Source: an uncultured Acidimicrobiales bacterium
GTDB taxonomy: Bacteria; Actinomycetota; Acidimicrobiia; Acidimicrobiales; SZUA-35
Assembly: GCA_938021675.1 (NCBI GenBank)
Contig: CALIFY010000057.1
Coordinates: 1-51,017, forward strand
Reading direction: 5' to 3'
DNA: 51,017 bases
Part shown: piece by piece, positions 34,579-43,234 of the stretch
How the letters are laid out: each line of letters begins with the position of its first letter
How positions within the stretch are numbered: the stretch's first letter is position 1
Made by a program: the position numbers and the translations under genes
Notes under the pieces: model-generated
Told to the model about the DNA's origin: nothing
Seen by the model: only the letters and a program-made list of their open reading frames with translations
The model's database searches: none

Positions 34579-35765
34579 GAACGATTCGAACCGGTCAGCC
34601 GGTCGAATTGTTCCCCGGACGCCGGGCTGCGATCCCGCCCCCATACGTCTGGCGGTTCGAGCAGCGGACGAACTTGCGAATCGCTTACCGTGCCGACGAC
34701 ACGACCATCGCTTGCCTGATGGACGACGACGAGCAACGAATCGTTGCCGCTCTGGCGTTGGAGTACATCGTCGATCGACTCGTTGGTCCAGGCCCGCCCC
34801 ACGTTGGCCGTTGGACGCATCAAGTCGATCACGCGGGTCCAGCTCTTGGCCGGAGGATCGAGCGTGGAGTGATCGGCGGGGACGACATAGCCGATCGGTT
34901 CTGCCGACCACCGGACGACGGGAAACGCCACACCGAGACCGTCAGGGCCGGCCAGGGTGTCGAGCTGGTCGAGGGTGTAGCTATCGGGGATTGGCTGCGG
35001 ATCTCGAACCATCACGTCTGACGGGGAACTTCGCTGCAACCGCCGTCGGATGGTGGCAGCGCCGATCTCCTGCTTCGCGCCGTTGAACAGGAACGCCCCA
35101 ACCACGAGGGTGGCGGTACCGGTCCACCGTCCGCTGAGCAACTGGAGGAGTCCGGCGACCAGAAGCACCAGTCCGAGTACGACTCCGACTCGACCCGAAA
35201 TGACCCGAGCCAATTCTGCGTCGTTGAGTCGCCGCCACAGCGCGGCGGTAAGCACTCGACCGCCGTCGAGGGGCGCGGCCGGCACCAGGTTAAGAACGGC
35301 GAGGACCAGGTTGACAACCGCTAACCAGGCGACGGCACCGATGACGAGGGGAGGCAACGTCGAGAGCCTGGCGGCCAGCATGGCCGCCCCGGTGAGCGTG
35401 GCGCCGATGGCAAGGTTGACGGCCGGTCCGGCGGCGGCGATCCAGAACTCGGCTCGAGGAGTCGGAGCTTGCCTGGCCAGTTTGGCATGGCCACCCAACA
35501 GCGACAGCGTGATGCTGATGACGCCAACGCCATGCCTGCGGGCGGTCGTTGCGTGGCCTAGCTCGTGGGCGAGAACCGAAAGGAGAAAGATCGTCACCGC
35601 AATGCTGGCGATCACCAGCCGGGAACCGAGGGTGGCATCCGGGTCGACCCGAGGAAAGCCTTGGATCGCCAGTGTGGCGATGAACAGTGTGGCCAAGACG
35701 GCGAGGCCGACTTCGACCGACACCGGGGTGCCGGCGATCCGGCCGATGCGCATGCTGCGGTTCAC
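34575..35765 (-). CDS. M50 site-2 protease (Rip-like) with C-terminal CBS-like region
   Basis: This 396-residue integral-membrane metalloprotease has SVLAHELGHATTARRHGVG (HELGH at 67-71), and LNLVPAAPLDGGRVL with the third ligand Asp167. TM segments surround both motifs. The C-terminal 180 residues are soluble and contain PSDVMVRDPQPIPDS and LDTLAG, as in CBS domains that follow many M50 proteases (Rip3 type). It would cut TM anti-sigma factors or other membrane substrates. The annotated GTG start at 35765 could be replaced by the ATG at 35753; neither has a strong ribosome-binding site. It is coupled to the glutaredoxin gene by ATGA overlap. Confidence 0.9.
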   Translation of the reverse strand: MNRSMRIGRIAGTPVSVEVGLAVLATLFIATLAIQGFPRVDPDATLGSRLVIASIAVTIFLLSVLAHELGHATTARRHGVGVISITLSLLGGHAKLARQAPTPRAEFWIAAAGPAVNLAIGATLTGAAMLAARLSTLPPLVIGAVAWLAVVNLVLAVLNLVPAAPLDGGRVLTAALWRRLNDAELARVISGRVGVVLGLVLLVAGLLQLLSGRWTGTATLVVGAFLFNGAKQEIGAATIRRRLQRSSPSDVMVRDPQPIPDSYTLDQLDTLAGPDGLGVAFPVVRWSAEPIGYVVPADHSTLDPPAKSWTRVIDLMRPTANVGRAWTNESIDDVLQRQSGNDSLLVVVHQASDGRVVGTVSDSQVRPLLEPPDVWGRDRSPASGEQFDRLTGSNRS

Positions 35766-35865
35766 GGTGTTCCCAGCGGCACGTTGCTACCGGGAGCCGG
35801 TTCTTCAGGTTGACGGCCGGGGTCGGGGTGGTTGACGTTCACCCCCTCCATCATCGTCGATTCCG

Positions 35866-36687
35866 TTACGTATTGGCTAACACCATGAAGAGCAGCAGGG
35901 TGGCTAACAACCCGACGAACAGCCATTCGACTCGGTATCGAGTGCCGCGCTCCTCGATCAAGAACGCTTCGGCCGCCACCGATCGACGTTCGATCTCCTT
36001 GAGTTTGCGCTCCATGGCCAAGAGCCTGAGTTGCTTGCCCGCGGTGATGCGACGACTGCTGTTCAGCTCCGATTCCAGGTCGCCGTATCGGTCCTGAAGC
36101 TCGCGGAATACGGTCTCGGTCTCGGTGAGTTGTGCCTCGAGGTCGGCAACGTCGACGGCCGGAGAGGCATCACCGTCTCGTATCGGGTCGACGATTTTTG
36201 CGTCCGTCTCCGCATCTTCCGACGCCTCATCGGTATCCGGGGTATCCAACCTGGATCGGAGTTTTCGAAGTGTTCCCGGCAGTTCCGGGCGTATCGGAGC
36301 GAGCAGTCGTTCGATGGCAAGTACGGACCGCTTCAACTCGTCGATGTCTTCGGGCAGTGAGAAATGAGCCCAGGTATTCCGAGTCTCGATGAGTTGTTCG
36401 ATGAGACCGCGCAGATCTGCCCCGAAGGTATCGGCAAACACCGGCCCCCAAAATCGCCGTAACACGAGCAGCTGGAACAACGGATCGACGGCTCCGTGCT
36501 CGGCCGGACGGCCTAGACGGTTTGCCGCTGCTTCGGCCCACGACGGCTCGTCGGCGAAGTAGTCCGCCATCCGCTCGTCGATAAACGGACCGAGGCCGTC
36601 GGCGAGTAGCTCGAAGGCCTCAGCCATGAGGGCGTGACGGCTCACGGCGATGCTGGGCGTGCTCCCGATAGGCATCGTCGTTCCCAT
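35866..36687 (-). CDS. Tail-anchored HEPN (Swt1-like) protein with coiled-coil
   Basis: This 273-residue protein has an N-terminal all-helical domain (about 15-135) that resembles the Swt1-type HEPN domain, containing ETRNTWAHFSLPEDIDE with RNTWAH (103-108), an R-x4-H motif used as the RNase active site in many HEPN proteins. After an acidic linker (about 148-180) comes a coiled-coil (about 180-250) and a single C-terminal TM helix (about 254-271) with no extension, so it is tail-anchored with the HEPN domain in the cytoplasm. No antitoxin lies beside it. It is divergent from the GGDEF-EAL gene. RNase activity is inferred from the motif only. Confidence 0.7.
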   Translation of the reverse strand: MGTTMPIGSTPSIAVSRHALMAEAFELLADGLGPFIDERMADYFADEPSWAEAAANRLGRPAEHGAVDPLFQLLVLRRFWGPVFADTFGADLRGLIEQLIETRNTWAHFSLPEDIDELKRSVLAIERLLAPIRPELPGTLRKLRSRLDTPDTDEASEDAETDAKIVDPIRDGDASPAVDVADLEAQLTETETVFRELQDRYGDLESELNSSRRITAGKQLRLLAMERKLKEIERRSVAAEAFLIEERGTRYRVEWLFVGLLATLLLFMVLANT

Positions 36688-36825
36688 CGGCGGTAGTGGG
36701 TCTGGTCTGAGGGCCAGCTTGAACGTTTTGTCTCCCCGATGGGTGATCGGGTTCCATCGCAGGTCCGTCCGCGGTTAGAGGGCATGAGGCCCTCATGTTT
36801 TGACCGGTTTTGCCGTAGGAGAGCC

Positions 36826-38430
36826 GTGAAGGCACAGCGAGGTTTCGCGCTGCCGGCCATCGTGTTGCTGGCCGGTTGTATCGTTGCCGTCAGCTGGATT
36901 ATCGGTCTCGACTATCTCTACGTGCTGTCGCCGACGGAGATCGTCCAGCTGATGACCACCGGCGCGCTCGGCGCGGTCGGCGCGTCGTTGGCGTCGCTCG
37001 TGCTTTTGCTGGTATCGAACCCTGATCAAAAGCGGCTCGATCAGGTTGAACACGACGCCAAACACGATGCGCTGACCGGACTCACCAATCGGGGTGAACT
37101 TTTCCGGATTTTGGACCAATCGCTGGTGAGTGCCCGCAACGAAAACATGGTTCTCGGGGTGCTCTTTCTCGACCTTGACCGGTTCAAGGCGGTCAACGAC
37201 TCGATGGGTCATGAGGTCGGCGATGAACTCCTTCGCATCGTCGCTGTCCGGCTGAAATCGGCGGTGCGTAACACCGATGTGGTGGCCCGTTTTGGTGGAG
37301 ACGAATTTGTTGTGCTCTGCCGGGATCTACTTTCTCCAGACTCAGTCGTCGCTACGGCTCGGCAGATACTCAAACATTTCAAGGACCCGGTTGCCCTCAA
37401 CGGTAAAGACCACCACATCTCGACCAGCATTGGCATCGCCATCGCGAGCCCCAACGAAACCCTCCCTGGTGATGTGCTGGTCAGCGGTGCAGATGCGGCG
37501 ATGTACCGGGCAAAGCAAACGAAGTCTGGGTACTCGGTGTTCGACAAAGAGGCGCAGCGGGTACGGGTGATGAATCGCCTCGACGTCGAGCGAGAACTAC
37601 TCCAAGCACTCGATCGAAATCAGTTCGTTGTCCACTATCAACCGATCGTCGACGTCTTTGCCGAGTCCCTCTATGGATTCGAGGCCCTCTTGCGGTGGAA
37701 CCACCCGAAGCGAGGGATGCTGGGGCCCGGTGAGTTCCTTCATGTCGCTGAAGACGTTGGTCTCATGTCCCGCATCGGTGAGCTGGTTTTACGTGAGGCC
37801 TGTGCCCAAATGGGAGTGTGGAATCACATCTCGGCCGGAGCAAAATCGATCCGAATGGGAGTGAATGTTGCCGAACAACAATTGACCGACGGCCGGCTTC
37901 CAAATCACCTGGCCGAGATTTTGAGTTGGGCTGGGCTCGATCCCGGTCAGCTCGTATTGGAGATCACCGAGGACGTTATCGTCGATCACCTCGACGGGAT
38001 GAATATCCTCAATCAACTTCGAGACCTCGGCGTAGGGCTTGCTATCGATGACTTCGGGACCGGGCAGTCGTCGCTTAGCTACATCAAACAGTTCGACATG
38101 GTTTCGGTGCTCAAGATCGATAGAGGGTTCGTTCGCGACATGCGAGAGGCCAACGCCGATCGAGCCATCGTGGAAGCGGTGGTGGCCATGGCCTCGGCCC
38201 TCGGCCTGCGTGTGGTCGCCGAGGGGGTGGAGTATGAGGACCAGATCGAACAGCTCAAGCAGCTCGGAGTAGGCCTCATGCAGGGATTCTTGTTCGAGGT
38301 TCCGGTCACTCCCGACAGGATCGACCCACAGATTTGGTTCCCGTCTCGCCGGCCGGATGCCGGTGGTCAGGCGTTGGTTTCCCCGATCCGTCGTCGAGGA
38401 ACCAGGACTCGGGATCGTCGCAAGGGATGA
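36826..38430 (+). CDS. GGDEF-EAL cyclic di-GMP protein
   Basis: This 534-residue protein has two N-terminal TM helices (about 8-27 and 45-64) with almost no extracytoplasmic sensor, then a GGDEF domain with RFGGDEFVVLC (157-161), preceded by RNTD (148-151), an I-site at the standard 5-residue distance. The EAL domain has YGFEALLRWNHP (EAL 286-288), ENITED-like region LEITEDV and DDFGTGQSSL. All four motifs look intact, so it could both make and degrade cyclic di-GMP; in many such proteins only one activity is used. The GTG at 36826 follows TAGGAGAG. In-frame upstream extension to 36739 is disfavoured. Confidence 0.93.
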   Translation: MKAQRGFALPAIVLLAGCIVAVSWIIGLDYLYVLSPTEIVQLMTTGALGAVGASLASLVLLLVSNPDQKRLDQVEHDAKHDALTGLTNRGELFRILDQSLVSARNENMVLGVLFLDLDRFKAVNDSMGHEVGDELLRIVAVRLKSAVRNTDVVARFGGDEFVVLCRDLLSPDSVVATARQILKHFKDPVALNGKDHHISTSIGIAIASPNETLPGDVLVSGADAAMYRAKQTKSGYSVFDKEAQRVRVMNRLDVERELLQALDRNQFVVHYQPIVDVFAESLYGFEALLRWNHPKRGMLGPGEFLHVAEDVGLMSRIGELVLREACAQMGVWNHISAGAKSIRMGVNVAEQQLTDGRLPNHLAEILSWAGLDPGQLVLEITEDVIVDHLDGMNILNQLRDLGVGLAIDDFGTGQSSLSYIKQFDMVSVLKIDRGFVRDMREANADRAIVEAVVAMASALGLRVVAEGVEYEDQIEQLKQLGVGLMQGFLFEVPVTPDRIDPQIWFPSRRPDAGGQALVSPIRRRGTRTRDRRKG

Positions 38431-38440
38431 AGCCGATGTG

Positions 38441-39286
38441 TTAGTCGGCCGGTGGGGGAGCGACGAAGTCGATGAGTTCTTCAACCGCGCCGATAAGCGA
38501 CGGTTCGAGGTCGCGGTACGACGAGACCCGGGCCAAGATGGTGCCCCAAAGTTCGCCGGTACTGCCACCGAAGCCGAGTTCGGCCCGGATCCCTTCTTTC
38601 CAATCGGTGCCCTTCGGGATCGTGGGCCAGGCTTGGATTCCGATCACCGAGGGGCGGACGGCCTGCCAGATGTCGACGTATTCGTGACCGCGGATCATGA
38701 CGCTGTCCGCTGCCGGCCCACCGGAGGAAGCGTCTAGGGCCGCTTCGGCGATGCGAGATTCCTTGGTGTGGGTGATCAGGTGATCCAACAAGATGCCGAG
38801 CCGGCGGTCTGGTGTTGGAGCGAACTCGGTTATGACGGCTCGAAGATCGTCGGCGCCGTGAAGAGGCTCGACTACCACCCCTTCGGCCCGAAGGTCGTCG
38901 CCCCAGATCTTTTCGACGAGTTCGGCGTCGTGAAGACCCTCGACCAGGATCCGGCTGGCAACCGCTACCCGAGCCCCCCGTTGCTCTGGACCGATCGAGC
39001 CAGATGCGGTGATCGCCGGCGCTGAGGGCGCTGCTGGCGCTGGGCGCACCAACGTCACCGTGTTGCCACCTACCGAGAATGCGCCATCGGAGACTGGAAG
39101 TACGTGCTCTCGGCCGTCCCCGGCCCGAATGGTTACCTGTTGGCCGGAGAACTTGACGATGGCGCCGACGTAGCCGCTCGTTCGGTGGCGGACGACGAGA
39201 CCTTTCGTCGCCGGTTGCTTCGGTAGCTGCGGGCGTTTGCGCCGCTTACCGCTTCCATCGATCGGTCCGCTCAGTATTCCCGTCAC
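38441..39286 (-). CDS. DUF3097 family protein
   Basis: This 281-residue protein matches the actinobacterial DUF3097 layout: a basic N-terminus, a beta-rich domain (KGLVVRHRTSGYVGAIVKFSG), then RILVEGLHDAELVEKIWGDDLR with EGxHDAE, which looks like the first acidic motif of a TOPRIM fold, and GILLDHLITHTKE as the possible DxD region. This suggests a nuclease or primase-like fold, but that is only inference. It is one of the signature proteins of the phylum. The GTG start is supported by TATCCT 7 nt upstream. Convergent with GGDEF-EAL with 10 bp between stops. Confidence 0.82.
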   Translation of the reverse strand: MTGILSGPIDGSGKRRKRPQLPKQPATKGLVVRHRTSGYVGAIVKFSGQQVTIRAGDGREHVLPVSDGAFSVGGNTVTLVRPAPAAPSAPAITASGSIGPEQRGARVAVASRILVEGLHDAELVEKIWGDDLRAEGVVVEPLHGADDLRAVITEFAPTPDRRLGILLDHLITHTKESRIAEAALDASSGGPAADSVMIRGHEYVDIWQAVRPSVIGIQAWPTIPKGTDWKEGIRAELGFGGSTGELWGTILARVSSYRDLEPSLIGAVEELIDFVAPPPAD

Positions 39287-39293
39287 CGGTCGG

Positions 39294-39299
39294 AGGATA
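39294..39299 (-). promoter_or_regulatory. -10 box of leaderless DUF3097 gene
   Basis: On the minus strand TATCCT, 7 nt (CCGACCG), then GTG (39286). Confidence 0.5.
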
Positions 39300-39346
39300 G
39301 TGGGATGGTTCGAGGTCTGGAGTGATGTCGATCGGCGGAGGGTTCG

Positions 39347-40048
39347 CTAGTCGAAATTGGATGGTTCTGGGGCTCCGAGCACCCTGGCGAACCGGCGGGC
39401 CATGAGTTCGTAGCCGAGGTCGTTTGGATGGAATCGGTCGGCGGCGAGCCGTTCACGTGGTGAGGCCCCCGATTCCCCCCATGGTTCGACGATGGTCACG
39501 CCCCGTCCGCCGACAGCATCCCGGATAGCGCGGTTGACCAGTCTGGCTCGTAGCGAACCGCCGGCGACCGTGCCGATAACCATCGGAGTCGGCAGCTCGG
39601 CGATCAGCGTTCGAAGGCGTCGCCGTGGGCCTCCGGTATCACCGGACCAGACCACGTCATTGGTGCCGACACAACACAGGGTCAGTTCGCCGGCCAGTTG
39701 GGTAGCGATCGGGAGCTGGCGTTCGACCGCGTCTTCGGTCCGCGCACCGGACTGACCCAAGTTGATGACGCGCCACGTCGCGCTATCCCGTTTGCTAAGT
39801 GCTGCCCGAAGCAGGCTGACGTAGCCGAGATCGGGCGACGATGCCCCGATGCCGATCGCCGTCGAGTCGCCGACGACGACGAGCAGCGGTCCGTCGTCGG
39901 CCATCGCCTGTTCGTTTCGTTCGTTCCACCAGGCGGTATACGGCTCGACCTGAGCCGACACCCGACGGACCCCGGACAGGACGAGCCCCAGGGCACGAAG
40001 CCCCAATCCCGGGGGTTTCGACTCGAGCGGTGGCACTTCGATGTTCAC
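39347..40048 (-). CDS. SGNH/GDSL-family hydrolase
   Basis: This 233-residue protein carries the SGNH blocks: LVVVGDSTAIGIGAS (catalytic Ser), LGQSGARTED (Gly), CVGTNDVVW (Asn) and DRFHPNDLGYELMA (Asp-x-x-His). It is a serine esterase or lipase of the lysophospholipase/acetylesterase group. The N-terminus has a hydrophobic helix (LRALGLVLSGVRRVSA) that could be a membrane anchor, but no cleavable signal is clear. GTG at 40048 is the likely start (VNIEVPPLESK). It is divergent from the ABC-F gene with 85 bp between. Substrate unknown. Confidence 0.88.
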   Translation of the reverse strand: MNIEVPPLESKPPGLGLRALGLVLSGVRRVSAQVEPYTAWWNERNEQAMADDGPLLVVVGDSTAIGIGASSPDLGYVSLLRAALSKRDSATWRVINLGQSGARTEDAVERQLPIATQLAGELTLCCVGTNDVVWSGDTGGPRRRLRTLIAELPTPMVIGTVAGGSLRARLVNRAIRDAVGGRGVTIVEPWGESGASPRERLAADRFHPNDLGYELMARRFARVLGAPEPSNFD

Positions 40049-40132
40049 GTTGCCTAGTTTGCCTCCCGTCTGAGACGGTGCCTCGACCCGGAGGCCGAAC
40101 CTTTCGGTCTGTCCCGCTAGATTGACTGCCGA

Positions 40133-41968
40133 ATGATTCTGGTTGATGCCATCGGTTGCACCATGACCCGACCCGATCGAGCGCTGTTTGAATCGGTGTC
40201 GGTCACGATCTCCTCCGGTGACCGGATCGGGGTGATCGGTATCAACGGGACCGGCAAGTCGACGTTGCTTCGCGTGTTGGCCGGCACGGCTGAACCTGAG
40301 GCCGGTGAGCTTCGGTTTGGGCGTGGGGTGACGACATCGTTCCTCGACCAGGAAGCGGCGTTGCCCGACGGTGAGGTGTTGGCCGCGGTCGCCGCCGCGG
40401 CTGGCGACGGCGTCGATCGGTGGGAGGTCGAAGCGGTCTTACAACGACTCGGCATGGGCGGTCATCTCGATCGACGAACCGATGCGCTTTCCGGTGGGGA
40501 GGCCAAGCGGGTGGCTTTGGCTCGGGCCTTGGTCACCCCGGCTGACCTGCTCATTCTCGACGAACCGACCAACCACCTCGATCTCGATTCGATCGAATGG
40601 CTGGAGGACCGCTTGGCCGGCCACCGGGGTGGAATCATCCTGGTGACGCACGACCGGCATCTGCTGGATCGGTTGACTACCCGGATGGTGGAACTCGACC
40701 GTGGCCGGGCGTACGTCCACGAAAGCGGGTACGCCGGCTACCTTGAGGCCCGTCGAGATCGAGAGGCAGCGGCGGAAACCGCCGAGATGGTGCGACGAAA
40801 TTTGGCCAGGGCCGAGTTGGCTTGGCTCCGACGTGGCGCCCCCGCCCGAACATCGAAACCCAAGGCCCGCCTCGACGCAGCCCGAACGATCGTGGAAAGC
40901 CGGCCCGATGCGCCAGCGCGCCCGGCCGAGCTCCATCTAGAATTTCCCACCCCCCGCCTCGGCGATGTGGTGGTCGAGCTGGAAGACGTCGACCTGTCGG
41001 CCCCCGATGGTCGATCGTTGTGCCGTGGGTTGGAGCTGCGGCTCGACAACCGGGAACGGTTGGGGATCGTGGGGCCGAACGGCGCAGGAAAGACGACCTT
41101 GCTCGACGCTATCGCCGGACGCCGGCAGCCTGAGAGCGGGTCGGTAAAACAGGGTTCGACCGTGGCGCTCGGCTACTACGACCAGTTAGGAGCCTCCCTC
41201 GATCCGAATGCCCGCGCTCGGGAGGTGGTGGCGGGACCTCACCGCAAGCCGGACTGGACTGACGCCCGGCTGTTGGAGGCGTTCTGGTTCGACACCGACG
41301 CTCAATGGGCCCAGGTCCATACGTTGTCGGGCGGCGAGCGACGTCGGTTGCAGCTGTTGCGGGTTCTCGCCGATCGGCCGAACGTCTTGTTGCTCGATGA
41401 GCCGACGAACGATCTAGACCTTGAAACGCTCCGAGCCCTCGAAGACTTCTTAGAAGACTGGCCCGGCGCGCTCGTGGTGGTTAGCCACGATCGGGCGTTC
41501 CTCGAACGGGTTGTCACCGACGCCTTGATCATGGACGGTCGTGGCGATGCTCGGCGGTGGCCGGGCGGCTTTCGCCAATGGGATGCGCAACGGGACCGCC
41601 GGGGCGGAAAGCGCGATGTGCTGGAAACGGGGATCCCCGCCGATACCGCCGGTGACCTCGATGCGGAACCCAAGTCCCATGCCGCGGCCAGGCCGCCCTC
41701 CGCCGGGCGAGAGACGTCGAAGTCGAGCAGCCGATCTGGGAGGTCGACGAGCACACTCGGTCACCTGATACGAGAGCTCGAAAAGTCGATGGTCAGGCTT
41801 GAGACGAACAAGAAACGGCTGGAGGTCGAGCTACAGGACGCGAGCGAACAGCAGGACTACGAAGCGTTGGCGTCGACTGGCGAGGCGTTGGCCGAAGTAA
41901 GTGCTCAGCTTCTGGCCGCTGAGGACGAATGGATGACCTTGGCCGCCGAGCGCGAAGATCGATCGTGA
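40133..41968 (+). CDS. ABC-F family ATPase (Uup-like)
   Basis: This 611-residue cytoplasmic protein has two ABC domains: Walker A GINGTGKST (36-44) with LSGGEAKRVALARAL, and GPNGAGKTT (about 314-322) with LSGGERRRLQLLRVL; Walker B segments LLILDEPTNHLDL and LLLDEPTNDLDLE. The linker between the two (about 205-270) is charged and rich in helix formers, and the C-terminal tail (about 520-611) forms a coiled-coil as in Uup, which binds branched DNA or ribosomes. No TM helices. ABC-F proteins act on the ribosome, and some give antibiotic resistance. A TAGATT box lies 9 nt before the ATG. Confidence 0.93.
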   Translation: MILVDAIGCTMTRPDRALFESVSVTISSGDRIGVIGINGTGKSTLLRVLAGTAEPEAGELRFGRGVTTSFLDQEAALPDGEVLAAVAAAAGDGVDRWEVEAVLQRLGMGGHLDRRTDALSGGEAKRVALARALVTPADLLILDEPTNHLDLDSIEWLEDRLAGHRGGIILVTHDRHLLDRLTTRMVELDRGRAYVHESGYAGYLEARRDREAAAETAEMVRRNLARAELAWLRRGAPARTSKPKARLDAARTIVESRPDAPARPAELHLEFPTPRLGDVVVELEDVDLSAPDGRSLCRGLELRLDNRERLGIVGPNGAGKTTLLDAIAGRRQPESGSVKQGSTVALGYYDQLGASLDPNARAREVVAGPHRKPDWTDARLLEAFWFDTDAQWAQVHTLSGGERRRLQLLRVLADRPNVLLLDEPTNDLDLETLRALEDFLEDWPGALVVVSHDRAFLERVVTDALIMDGRGDARRWPGGFRQWDAQRDRRGGKRDVLETGIPADTAGDLDAEPKSHAAARPPSAGRETSKSSSRSGRSTSTLGHLIRELEKSMVRLETNKKRLEVELQDASEQQDYEALASTGEALAEVSAQLLAAEDEWMTLAAEREDRS

Positions 41969-42002
41969 GCTTGAGGAAGCATCGGCTACCGTCACCGGTG
42001 CG

Positions 42003-43172
42003 ATGAACCAAAGCAACGGTGACAATTTGATCCGCCACGAGGACGAACTTCGGCGGCTCGATGGTGTCAAGTGGAACAGGTTTCCCAGCGACGTGTTACC
42101 AGCGTGGGTTGCCGACATGGATTTGGCACCACCGTCGTTCGCTGTCGAGGCCGTGAGGAACCTGGTCGACCGTGGCGATTTCGGGTATAACCGTCGAGCG
42201 ATCGGTCTTCTGCCGGAGGCATTCTCCGAGTGGCAGCAGCGCTACCACGGCTGGAGGCCAGCGGTCGACGAGACGCTCCTGTTCAACGACGTGTTGCACG
42301 CCATCCAAGTGTGCGTGTGGCTCCACAGCAGGCCGGGCGACGGGGTCGTGGTGCTTACGCCCATCTATCCGCCGTTTCGATCGTCGATAGCCGAATCGGG
42401 TCGGCGTCTGGTCGACGTGGCGCTTGAGCCGGAGGGGTGGCGGCTAGATCCAGAGCGGTTGGCCGATGCCATCGACGACACGACGTCGGTGCTTCTGCTG
42501 TGCACGCCTCACAATCCGACCGGACGGGTATTTGACGACGAGGAACGACAGGCGATCGGCCGGGTCGTGGTCGACAACGACCTGATGTTGATCAGCGATG
42601 AGGTTTGGGGAGACGTAACCCACCCCGGGTCGGTCCATGTGCCGATGGCCACCGTCGATCCTGCCGTGGCTTCCCGGACGGTCACTATCTCGTCGGCCAG
42701 CAAAGCGTTCAACCTGGCCGGGCTGCGTTGCGCCCTCGCCCATATCGGATCGGCATCTTTGGCCGATCGGTTCGCCGCGTTGCCAAGCCACTTTCTCGGC
42801 GAGGTGAATAGCCTTGGCGCTGAGGCCTCACTCGCTTGTTGGACCGAGGGGCACCGGTGGCTCGAAGACACGCGTCGTTTCTTGACGGACCGTCGTGATC
42901 AGTTGAAGGCTCGGGTCGACGCCGAGCTGCCGACCGTCGGGTTCCACCAACCGGAGGCGACCTATCTCGCCTGGCTTGACCTTTCCGCAGCCGGGCTCGG
43001 CTCGGATCCGGCCGCCCTGCTGTTAGACCGAGCCCGCATCGCCTTGTCATCCGGTCCGGATTTCGGGGAGAACGGCCGCGGATTCGCCCGGTTGAACATG
43101 GCGACGTCACCCCAATTGCTCGATCGGTTGGTCGATCGACTCGTTTCGGTGTTGGCCGAACCGAGCCGATAG
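42003..43172 (+). CDS. PatB/MalY-type PLP-dependent C-S lyase or aminotransferase
   Basis: This 389-residue protein starts with LDGVKWNRFPSDVLPAWVADMD, typical of MalY/PatB, followed by the fold-type I core: LLLCTPHNPTGRVF (171-174), ISDEVWGD (PLP-contact Asp199) and SSASKAFNLAGLRCA with PLP-lysine K234. MalY/PatB enzymes split cystathionine or cysteine to release ammonia and pyruvate plus sulfide or homocysteine, and belong to class I/II aminotransferases. It is preceded by TACCGT 10 nt before the ATG; no clear ribosome-binding site. The ABC-F gene ends 34 bp before it. Exact substrate uncertain. Confidence 0.9.
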   Translation: MNQSNGDNLIRHEDELRRLDGVKWNRFPSDVLPAWVADMDLAPPSFAVEAVRNLVDRGDFGYNRRAIGLLPEAFSEWQQRYHGWRPAVDETLLFNDVLHAIQVCVWLHSRPGDGVVVLTPIYPPFRSSIAESGRRLVDVALEPEGWRLDPERLADAIDDTTSVLLLCTPHNPTGRVFDDEERQAIGRVVVDNDLMLISDEVWGDVTHPGSVHVPMATVDPAVASRTVTISSASKAFNLAGLRCALAHIGSASLADRFAALPSHFLGEVNSLGAEASLACWTEGHRWLEDTRRFLTDRRDQLKARVDAELPTVGFHQPEATYLAWLDLSAAGLGSDPAALLLDRARIALSSGPDFGENGRGFARLNMATSPQLLDRLVDRLVSVLAEPSR

Positions 43173-43234
43173 CGACCTCGGCGGTCGCCCCCCATGTTGG
43201 GTTTGCCTTCCCATCGACGTATTCCTGGGCCAAA

